DNA of 64,000 nt from Lingula anatina (taxonomy: Eukaryota; Brachiopoda; Lingulata; Lingulida; Lingulidae), in the NCBI RefSeq assembly GCF_001039355.2, contig NW_019773847.1, positions 652,970-716,969 of the forward strand, read 5' to 3'. The notes below the pieces were generated by a model, which ran no database searches, had not been told where the DNA came from, and was given only the letters and a program-made list of their open reading frames with translations. Numbering within the stretch: position 1 is the stretch's first letter; the number at the start of each line of letters is the position of its first letter. Below are positions 10,830 through 40,522 of this stretch, in pieces. The translations under genes and the position numbers were made by a program.

Positions 10830-10967
10830 GAATGCCAAACGAACGTTGTTATGGTAACTGCTTTATGGCCTTTAAACGTCCAAAACGCAAAGCCGATCCT
10901 CCTGCAAAACAATTTACGGCCAACTCGGCCAACATGACTTACACAGAGAAGACTCAGGAGAATAAGG
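10830..10967 (+). CDS. Possible orphan exon, unknown protein
   Basis: An open stretch starts after an acceptor-like ggaacttcag and ends at a good donor (G|GTAAGT at 10967). It encodes a basic peptide with MPNERCYGNCFMAFKRPKRK and NMTYTEKTQENKG. The ATG is at 10832. The next exon could not be found because of the downstream repeat and N gap. It matches nothing I recognise. An open frame of this length can arise by chance; the paired splice signals are the only support. Confidence 0.25.
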
Positions 10968-10989
10968 GTAAGTTCCCAATTAAACTATC

Positions 10990-11480
10990 GTACCGGTTTA
11001 ATCCAACTCGTGGGGACTATCGCTGAATGCAATCAGGTTAACAGAATAACACGCCTCCTCTTATTTTCCCAACGTACTCGTATTCTCTATTCAAATCAAC
11101 GCCGGGGGGGGGGGCGGGGGGGGGGNNNNNNNNNNNNNNNNNNNNNNNNNNNNNNNNNNNNNNNNNNNNNNNNNNNNNNNNNNNNNNNNNNNNNNNNNNN
11201 NNNNNNNNNNNNNNNNNNNNNNNNNNNNNNNNNNNNNNNNNNNNNNNNNNNNNNNNNNNNNNNNNNNNNNNNNNNNNNNNNNNNNNNNNNNNNNNNNNNN
11301 NNNNNNNNNNNNNNNNNNNNNNNNNNNNNNNNNNNNNNNNNNNNNNNNNNNNNNNNNNNNNNNNNNNNNNNNNNNNNNNNNNNNNNNNNNNNNNNNNNNN
11401 NNNNNNNNNNNNNNNNNNNNAGACGTGTTAATCGATCTACGTACAACAGTAGTTTCAATGGGAATGAGCCCTAGGACGCT
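10990..11480. repeat. Inverted-repeat element interrupted by the assembly gap
   Basis: The left part (about 11000-11075) shares GAATGCAATCAGGTTAAC and CACGCCTCCTCTTA with the arms of the element at 33126-33365. The middle is lost in Ns. The likely right part ends near 11480. Confidence 0.5.
11126..11420. other. Assembly gap (N run)
   Basis: A run of 295 Ns, preceded at 11103-11125 by an almost pure G run. The G run probably stopped sequencing or assembly. Confidence 1.
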
Positions 11481-13680
11481 GGGTGATGCTGTTACTGTGT
11501 GTGATTACCCACCTTGGGATTTGAAACTGAAACCTCCTAAGAAATGGACTGAACCAACCAGCAGTGACTGAACAGATACAGTCACATGAGTCAGCTGGCA
11601 AATGTGGCTGGGCAGAGTATCCATGGGTTGCGATTTATGGACTTTGCCCCCCACAAGAACACGACTCCAGAGGTACTCATGGCTGGTTCAGCTTCTTGGA
11701 GAGCAGGTTGATATTCCCTTGGGGCGTCATGCTGTTTGAACTGATGGTTTATCGGGGACAACTTTTCCCAACACTGCGAAAAAGAGGAAAATTTACAATT
11801 TTGCTGGCTGGCTTATGACTTTAGTTATCAAAGTGCAATTTTTCTTTAGGTTCACTGCGTATGGAGAGGACATTTGTGATGGTACGATGTATTTTACAAA
11901 GCCGGGTGATAACCGCCGTCCCCAAACTCAGTCATTTAAAATTTTCTATTCAAGAAAAAACAAACAAACAAACTAAAAAAAAAACATTTTGACAATAAAG
12001 AAAAAACATGAAACCGGATTTGCAAGGGGCCGATGGCGGTAGTCAAAAATATTTTTAAGGGAACTGAGGAAGAAGAGATTGGAGTTGCGGATAACCTACT
12101 ATGGAAATGAGCCAACTTTCAATATATGGATACTGCCATAAAAAGTCAAGCGGCATAACCCACTCTGAACGTCGGCTGTGAATGTTGCACCGGTTGAAGG
12201 ACCGCCGTTTTTTTTGTATGTTTAATATGCTACTAGACGTAATTTAATGATCTTACTTTAATCCAAATTAATTAAAATATCTTCTATGCTAGTTTTAGTT
12301 AGTGTCTTGGATATCAGAGAGGCTTTCACTTATAAAATTTGTTTCAAGACGTTTTTCTCTGAGACCATATTCAGATTCACACTAACTGGGTTGTTCCAAC
12401 TCTGCGGCTGGGGATTCTCAAAAAAAAAAAAAAATCAGCTTAATCAGCACATGATAGTTGATTAATTACCCCGAAAATCCTCTGGAGACTTGGACCGATC
12501 ATTTGCATTTATCTACAAAGTAAAAGATATCGTTTATAAAAACATAAAATAAGTGGGACGTAAATAAGATTCATAACACCACACTTAGTTAACAATACTT
12601 AAGCTATATATTTCATTGATTTATAAACATCCAAAATAACGTAGATTTAACACCTGAATTCTATATTTTTGTTATTCCCCAACAGGTTCCATGAATCAAA
12701 ACTTAATGACATGAATGGTGAATTATGGTATTTCAAGCTCCACCAAAAAAGATGACTTTAAAAGTAAATGAGAAAAATTTAGATGCTTTCTTATAAGATT
12801 AATTATGCAACCCACAGGGGTTGATGGAAAATCATTCTTCCACTTATTTTCAATAACAAAAAACTTATATTCAACAACAGTTTAATGCTAAAATAACAAA
12901 TAACTGGCTGCAAGACCTATAATCTCACCACTAGATACCGATATTATACTTCTTTTACAATAAGTTCTCTCATCACATTGTTTCATCCCTCCATTATTTA
13001 CCCATTTCAACCAGCCAAAATACATATTAAATGAATTCAGATCCATTTTCTTTATCACAAGATTGCCTCAGCCAAATTATATTTGGTGGTTGTAATATAA
13101 CATTAATAATATTATATTAAATTGTACAAGGTCATGATAATCAGTGCCACAATACAGATATAAACTAAGGTGAATATGAAAACCTTTCATTCATAAATTT
13201 GACACATTCAACTTATCATAAGGTAAGATAAGGTAGGACGAATTTCTAAAATGACTCATTCTAAAACTATAAGCAGTCTTTCCAGCACATATTCATCAAC
13301 TTATATTTTTGACCTTTCTTTTCAAATTTTTAAGCCAGGTTGCAATCCATATTTCTGTCTTTGCAAGGTCTATTGCACTCTGCACTCAGAATGACAATAA
13401 TAAAGTCTGAACTTTTGCACCACAGTTTGTGCAAGAAACTGAAATAAAACAAATAAAAGAAAGCACCAAACCAGTAGCTTTCACTGCATTCTTTATGCAG
13501 AAAAACAATTTTCTTATGTAATAACTGCACTACTAGCACGATACTAATAAAATGTATTTAGTTTATATATGATTTTCATATGAAAAAATGTATTTTCAAA
13601 TATTTTGTTCCAGAACTTCTGGATTGATACTGACTGCTTTGTTCCTTTTGCTCTGTCTCTTATCTGATTGCCTTTAAATC
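11481..13680. other. Intergenic and presumed 3' UTR of EIF2AK4
   Basis: No gene seen on either strand. The part next to 13680 should hold the EIF2AK4 3' UTR, read leftward. I could not fix a polyadenylation signal with confidence. Confidence 0.5.
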
Positions 13681-32104
<18,424 letters not shown>

Positions 32105-32534
32105 CTTCCGCTGCTTAAAAATATTTATTTACTACATTATTTCACTGTTCAGATACTTATCTGTATCTCCCAACATGTTTTCATCATGCAACTGCATTGG
32201 GCAACTGAAGATGGCGCGATGATTCAAGACAAACCACTCAAAAGTATTTCTTTTGTAATTTTAAAAGATACCTGAGTAAGTGACGTTTCTTCCGTTTATA
32301 ATGTTCAAAACAGAAGTGACTGATACTTAAGTAGTTGCAAACTAAGCAAGAATTGTGAAAGCATAAAATTATTCTTTTGAGGTAACACAGGGTCACGCTG
32401 ACACGCTTCTGTTTAGGAGCACGTGACTTGACCTGACATGACCCGATTTTACTAAGTCTACGACCCTCACAGTGCAACTGCACTGAGACAAACAACGCTT
32501 GGTATTTACTGCGAAGAGCAAGATATTTTCTATA
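32105..32534. promoter_or_regulatory. Bidirectional promoter region between EIF2AK4 and the bHLH-PAS gene
   Basis: 430 bp separate the two divergent start codons. Motifs seen: GGAAGATGGC over the GCN2 ATG (ETS/YY1-like), a second AAGATGGCG at about 32207, TGACGT at 32281-32286 (CRE half-site), AGGTAA-n4-GGGTCA at 32380-32395, CACGTG at 32420-32425, and a TGACN pentamer run at 32424-32443. No TATA box is placed convincingly for either gene. Transcription starts are not visible from sequence, and factor binding is inference. Confidence 0.7.
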
Positions 32535-35500
32535 ATGCCAGCGGTTCACAGGTGAGTAAGATGTTATCTGCGACTTTTAGAAGATAAGGACAAAAGAGTA
32601 CTGCTGCTGATTTTGCTCAGTCAGCGTCAGATTCCGTTCATAAGTGAACTTTTAAAGACCTGTGCAAGACACTGCGTACATTGTGCTGCAAATCGGTCAA
32701 TGACGCAATCATGAAAGAAAAAGGAAGTTTGTTGTCGTTGTCGCCGTCGCAGTGGTTTCGATGACTTGTTTTTCTTGATACTGAATGCTGTAGATCTACA
32801 TATTTAATATATCATCAGATTCTTTTAATTGTCTTGAGGAATTAACCTTGAGAGGTACTTAATTAATTCTCAAGGTCTGTTCAGTTTGATTAAAAATTAT
32901 TTGCCTATTGCCGTATTGGCCAAAAGTAGCACAACTTGTGTTTACTATAGAAACAGATTTAAATGACAATGTAGACATGACGTCAATAAAGGTCTTTGTT
33001 AAACACTGCCATGTCTATTAGAAACTGTGCATTGGAGTTTTACTAAGACTGTGTATTATTTTGCTACATGTATCAGGTACATTTCTTGAATTATTAAGTA
33101 ATGGCACACTGGTAAACTGTCATAGACCCCATTCCCATCGACATCATCGGTCTACAAGAATTGACCCAGCTCTGTGGGTACTCTTGTTGAGTGCGATCAG
33201 CTTAACTGAATGACACACCTCCTCTTAATTGTTTTCAACATAGTCCTATAATAACCGATTTTTCTATATTCTATATCCATGAGGAGGCCTGTTAAACTGA
33301 TTGCATTCAGGGACAGTCCCCTCGAAGCTGGGTTGATTCACTGATGGTATCTAGTTGAATGGGGCGCCAGACACACTTTGAAGTATACTTGATGTTGAAG
33401 CCTAGACAGTATAACTTCTGTGCTTATAAACAATACTAGAAAGACGGGCTTACATGACATTATCAAATATTAATGTATGGCTTGTACTGGCACGTGGCTC
33501 TGCATGTATAAATAATTATAAATGTGAAATCTACTTGCAGTTCTGACTTACTCATTACTTTTAAAACCATTCCAAAATGAAATCATATTAAAGGTACTTT
33601 ATATAGGATTAACATGCCAAATTTATTTTCCTCAAAAATATAAAAAAGGAATTCTTGGCTAATCACAAATCCTTGACTGACATGTCCTTGCATTAGGATT
33701 CATCCTTTTTAAAATATTATTCAAAATGATTTAGTTCTAACAAACGTGCTATCGCAAGAGATATTCAAAGCCAGTTAAGATACATTTACTAGAGATCCCT
33801 GACACAATTAAGCTAAGGCTGATTTTGACTTCAATCGGGATCTGAAGCTATATTTACTCAGTCCTTTGGTAACTGCAAGCATCCTGAAGAGTTCACTTAT
33901 AGATCCAGTTAGTGTGATTTTAATTCTGATACCTCTTACAAAATACCATTATTTGCCTCTAATAATATTAGCCTCTTTATTTGCCTCTAATAATTTTATC
34001 TAGCTTTTAAATTTTAATTTGAGGTTTTAAATTGTAATTTGGGCACAAAATCATCAATAGGATACTAATGAGATTTATTTCAGTGTCATATGTAACATTT
34101 CCCTTCAGTAGTATTGTAATTAATTTATCTTTTCTGTTGGGGAATATTGTTAATTTTACAGATACTGTATTTTTTTATGTCATAATTTATAATCAGAACA
34201 TTCCTGTTGAGCAGTAGTAACAAAATTAAAAAGCAGGCAACTCTATAGTTTTATTCTCTGCAGTGAAAGCAACACAAATGCCATATAGAAATAATTTTTG
34301 TGATTTTTAAAATTTGTATTTGAAAGTTTGATAATTTCTGCCAATTATCAAGGTTAAGTAACTACTGTATTGGCAACAAGTGTGTGTATGGTAATTCATC
34401 GTTGAATTCAAACAAAATCAAAGATAAATTTCCACCAAACAATGTTCTTGTTAGTATCATATGAAGTGATTGATTCAATAGATTTGAAAAGATATTTTGC
34501 TTTTTGTCAGAAAATAGATTTTTATGAGAAATTAAATTGTTAGACCTTGAAAAATTATATTAAAAATAAGTGAGGTGTTTGAAAATTTGAAGTAATTACT
34601 GCAATTGAACTTTTAAATATTAAACAATTTCATGAATAGGTGTGTCAGCCATATTCTGATCGCACATAATAGATGAAATCTGTTTTGCTTGCATTTCAAA
34701 AGGAAAGAATGGGTGTGAGAGAAAAAACTTCCTTATTTCTGTGAACCGTGTGTTCTCAAAGCATTGTTGACAATTTGTTGTAAATACACAGCAGCAGTAA
34801 AAAAGGGAAAATACCGTGCTTAAGAAGTTGATCTATTTATAAAGTCTTTATCATAAATACATGGCAGTGGTAGAAAAGGAAAAATAAGGGATATCCCTTC
34901 AAAGTTGATATTTTGGGAAAAATTCCCTTTTGAAAATACATGGCAGTGATGAAAAAAGGGAAAAACACTCAATGCCTTAAAATAGGTGCCCTGTACTTAA
35001 GTATTGTAAAAACCCCTCCTATCCCATCTGCTTAGCTTTTACAATGGTTTTATGATGTTATGCTCATTTGTAAGTATGGTCTATTATATATGGTTACTTA
35101 GAGGCCACCACAGAAGATGAATAAACCAGATGACGTGAGGAAACATTAACCCAGCTTGCCTTGTTATAATATAGGTTAATGTCCCTTGCCGTTGCCCTTA
35201 ACAGATGAGCTGTACCATAGGGCTGAATCCAGTAGATTGGTTATATTGCCTTATTTGGCTGATGTTTTCACTTTAGAATAGATATAAGAAAAAACAGGCA
35301 TATTACTTAAAATTTGGCATATTGAATTCACTCTACCATAATTCTATTTTAGTCATATAATGGTATTCTGTGATACAGTATTTTTGCACCAAATCGAATT
35401 CACTGTCTGATTTGCCTAGAGAATTTTTTTTCTTACTGAGGAATTATTGCTTGAACTGTCACTGCACGTGAAGGTCGATGTTTTGTTTCCTTGTTACAAG

Positions 35501-38500
35501 GTATCCTGCAATTTTATTTCTTGCATAAAGTTGTGGGAAGCTAAGGTTTTAGACCTTGTGAAGTTTGTAGGCTCAGAATTAACTTTAATTTGAGGGATTT
35601 TATTGTTTTTTTATGTCTGAATTGGAAAAGATAAGTAGCTTTACAGAGAAAAAAAGAACAGGTGAAAAAAATGACTTTGTGACATTAACAAACATGTAAC
35701 CTTTGCCTTTAGGAAGTTTTCTTATCAGACGAATGATGACATGGCAAGTATGAGCAAGCATTTTGGATGTCTATCTAGGAGATAAATTGATTGTAATATT
35801 TTGCAAAAATGCATAAAAATTGGTAATTCAGTAGAGGTTGACAAGTATTAAAAGAGTGGTGTCACAATTATACTGCAGTGGTGAAAAAAAAAGAATATTC
35901 CATGTCAAGGAGTTATAATACAAGTACTTGTATATTTATAGTTATGCATTCTTGCCAACATTCCTTTTACTAGTTAGCTGATGTATTACCAAAACCCTCC
36001 CTTTCAATCCCTCCCATCTTTTTAGGATGACATTTTTGGGACTTGTTACTTCAAGATCATGTATAAGAATAGGAAAATGAGTCACAATCTGTCCTTGTCA
36101 GGAAGGCCAAATACGAGTACCTGAAAGTCATCAATGAAAAATGAGAAAACCAGATTACATGGACTATTCATGGTGATCTATTAACCCCATTTGCCTGGTC
36201 CTGAGAGATGTAAATAGATGCCCCATGCCTGCAGCAGATAAGCTGTGCCATAGTGTATAATTCAATATAGATTGGTTATTGTTGTAGATAAAAGATATAA
36301 AATATAATAGAAGGGAACATGGTCCTAGAGCAAATATATTATAGTTATTGACAATTACTATGAAGTTATTATCAAAAAGTGAAGTTATGAAATGGTAAGG
36401 ATGTTAATTTACTATATGTCTGTTAATTTTATTTAGGGAATTCAAATTACATATGGCATCAGTAAAACCTTCCTTTTCTATGCTAGTGAGAGCAGAAGTT
36501 ATTTGACAAGCATCTTTAGTTGACAGCAATAGATAAAAATAAAAAGATGAATTATTTTACTACACTTAAGTCTGCAATAGATATTAATTGTCATCAGTAG
36601 TGCCAGTCACTTCTGAGTTTTCAGGTTTCAGTATACTGAGAAAATTGGCTAAAAAATGCCATTTGAAAACAATAATGTTCATTACAAGAGTTAAAGTAAA
36701 GGATCATTTGAATAAATTTGAAAAATGAATGGACAAAGATAATAAAAAGTAGATTCCGTAAATTCTTGGTGACCCATCAAGTGTAGTCTGCAATCATTGA
36801 CTCTGATAAATCAGAGGATCAATACTCAGACTTGTCTTCTTGTTTGGCTGATGATAAATCTGAAAGCCAACTAGCGTGATAGTGACAGTATTGGCGAAGT
36901 GCTATTGCTCTCTTCTGCTCAAATACAAAGTCAAATAGTGAAGGCAGGTAAGCACTTTGGATGAAATGCATGCTGTTATGAATCCATGTACTTACTAGTA
37001 ATACTTTATCACCACTCGGACATTAACTTCAATTTTCAACAATCAGTATGTTTCTTGAAAGTTTTTAATTTTTTTCCAACAGTTGTCTTTAAAGCGAATA
37101 TTTGGCAAATGAACATTGAAAATAGAAACAGTAGCCAAAATACCTTGGATTTATAACATCTCAATATCATGACAGGGCCAGCGATCCCTAGATTAAAGCA
37201 GGCTCTTGCATCTCTAATACCAAACAAGTTTTCAACATGAATGCCTCTATATGCCAAAAGAAAAAAATGTACTTATGCCATTATTTTTATTATTCCTTTA
37301 GGGACTTTGAAAAGAAAAAGAAAAGAGATTCCACCTTTTCCTTAATTATACACATTATCTCACAGCAGTACCATTACATGAATGGCATGTTATGTCGAAC
37401 AAGCCAAGCATAATATAGAACTAATTTAAATTTTGTATTGACATTACATGACTTGAATGTTGAAAGATTAAATTAGATTTAGGTAAAAAAACTTTGAAAT
37501 GTGTACAACATTTACCTCTAAGATTTATGGACTGTCAGGGAAAGGAACAGACCTGATTGGCACTTTTTAGTTGTCATGGGATCTCTGACTGATGCAAATG
37601 AAGGAAGAAGACTACTTTCATCTTTTCAATTTTAGTATCACAGCATACCAGGACACTGACAGGTGCTTAGTGATGGTATACTGGCCTCTGCTAATAAAGG
37701 AGGCAGTATTTTCATAGGCTTTTGTAAAAGTCTGTTTCTCAGTCGACAGAATCGCTATCTCAGAAAGTTTCCTTCAGATCTTAGTGACATTTTCAGATTA
37801 GGCAGTTACTCAAGAGGGAAAGAATCAGTTGCAGTTTCAAGTGAATTCAGGTACTCTAATTTTTTTAGAATAATGTCATTGTCCTTTGCCATATTTTTCA
37901 GTGGCAGCAATCTGGGCTCTTAGACTTAGTTTCAGATATTGCAAGTGGTGTGTGTTCTGTGACAGCTAGATTATTCCTTGTTATTTTCAAAAAAAAATAT
38001 ATTTTGGAACACTTTAAAGAACACAGGTTAATTATTTTTCTTTCCAGGATCCGCAAGATGAGATATCACCCTGGCTGGACTGGCACTCCAAAGTAAGTTA
38101 TGCTAGAACTAAGTATCATGCAAATTGATCCAATTGTCATTTGAAACTGTGAGGTGCACTTTTATGTTGTTTAAATCCTTTATACTTTTAAATAATGGGA
38201 CATGGTGCGAACATTCTAGACATTTAAGTTCCTTATTGCTAAAGTCAGCTGAAAATTTTTGGTGCTGATCCAGCCGTGTCCCATAATTTACTTCGTAATA
38301 AAAAATCTTTAGTCTTTATTTTCTCTCTAAGTATTAAGACTTAAAAACATTGTATCTGGGTCAATGTGAAATTCGTGTACCATTTTCTTCCAGTAGGTCA
38401 TGATTTGTTATTCTAACGGGGCATGCGCCTGTTTTGCCTTTTTAATAATAATATATGCATCCTGGTTTATGACCTGTATTTTGCCTTATCCGCACCAATG

Positions 38501-40484
38501 ATTTTTTTTCAAGATACACTGCTACATCTATAGATATGACAACATTTCACTTAGGAACACAACATTAACAAAAAATATTTATAAATTATACATAAGTTTT
38601 CTAACGTAAATTCTTTAATTTACTATTATTATATTTTAGGGCTGAGAAAGCCAAAAAGAATGCCAAGGACAGGAGGGATAAAGAAAATGATGGTCTTGAG
38701 AAGTTGAAAAAAGTGTTGCCCCTTTCCAGCAATGTAATATCCACACTAGATAAGCTCTCCACCATGCGTCTGTCAGTAGCATACTTATGGTTGAAGAAAA
38801 AATTGGAGGAGGGTATGTAGATTCAACAGAATAGTTTCTTCATGTCACTTGTGTAAAGAAAGAGGGTATAAAAAGTAATTTTTTTATAAATATTGGGAGG
38901 CAAATAAAAACAGTGCTGTCCTGGAGCTATGTCAACAGCATTAGTTTGCCCTCTTGAACAGATTGGTATTATACTCTTTCTGAATAGACTAAATGTTTTT
39001 TTACCTGTGAGACACAATGTTCATCCTTTCATAATAGGACCTCTATTCAAGACTGATCCTGTGATGAGGTTTCAAAATGTCATGCCTCATAGGTAAAAGA
39101 CTTAAAGTCTCTTAAGAAATGATTTCCTTTTTTGTCGGTATGTGGGATGCAACCACTGAAATTGACCCAAATCAGAATGTAGGTGGAAGGGAGTACTCAT
39201 GCAGACAGATTTGTGGGCCACCTTTAGATGCTGAGACTATTTGAACCTCTCATATCAAACTTTAACTCATACAAGGAATACGTGTATCAGGCCTGTAGCC
39301 AGGGGGGGTTCTGAGGGTTTGAAAAAAACGTCCCTTTTGCTGGGAAGAGGTCCACTCTGGGTAAAATTTGATCTAGGTATATGAAGTTTTTATGGAAAAA
39401 GGTCCACTTTTCAGAAAAAGAACCCCCCCCCTTTTGAAATTGCTGGTTACGGGCCTGTGTATACCCACATGGTTTGATATGGGCACCCCCACATACAAAC
39501 TCTCCTTTAATATTCATCACAGCAAGAAAGTTTTGATGTTAATTTCACAGTCTTGTATGGTCTATTTGTTACCTTGAGATCATTCTTCACATGTGCAGCC
39601 AGTGCTCATCTACTGCAGTGGAGAAAGAGTCACAAGTAGGGTGCATTCAAATAAACCCATCGTACTACCCAGATGGATCTAAGGCACCATTCACATGAAA
39701 AATCTAAATTCAAAAAATCCAAAAATCTATTGGCGGAATCTAGTGATCACGATCTGTGCCCCGAATACCCCGCAGTGTAATTAACTAGCAGAGCGAGAGA
39801 GTTACTTCCAAAGCTATAATTAATTCTTGGCTGCGCTCAGAAGAGATTCTGACACCTTGACGCATGCGCAGTAATAAGTTAGAGAGAAAGAAATGGCAGT
39901 CGTGGTTGCTTTGAAAAATGCGTTTGTCGATTTTGTGCAACAACAAGACAAAGAAGATGAGGTCCATATACACATGACATGAGTGCAATCTGATGAACTC
40001 CGCAGTTTAGAGATACTACTGCGCATGCGTCAAGGTGCCAGAATCTCCTCCGAGCACAGCTGAGAATTAATTACAGCTTTGGAAGTAACTCACTCACTCT
40101 GCTAGTTAATTACGCCGTGGGGTATTCAGGGCACAGACCGTGATCACTAGATACCACCAATGGATTTTTAGATTTTTAGAATTTAGATTTTTCATGTGAA
40201 CGGTGCCTAGCTCTGTGGGAGATTCTCCCAAAGTGCAATCACTGTAATCAGTTTAAATGTCTGACACCCCTCCATGAGTTTCTAGGGGGTAATTAACTAA
40301 TAAGCTACTCAAGGAGGTTTGTCAGAAAATTTAGCTGATTGCACAGAATGCTCTTAACAAGAGTTCCCCCCGCAAAGTTGGTATGATGTTTGAATCTGAA
40401 CTTGATCTTACTTTGAAACTCGGGGGTGATACTGGTAGTCTTGTATTGAATGCCTCTCCCTTCCCTCTCTTTCTCCCCCCTCTC

Positions 40485-40522
<38 letters not shown>

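Noticed and set aside
32105-32280. CARE/ATF4-type site near ATGCAACTGCATT in the shared promoter
   Set aside because: The match to the TGATGCAA consensus is imperfect and would be over-reading.
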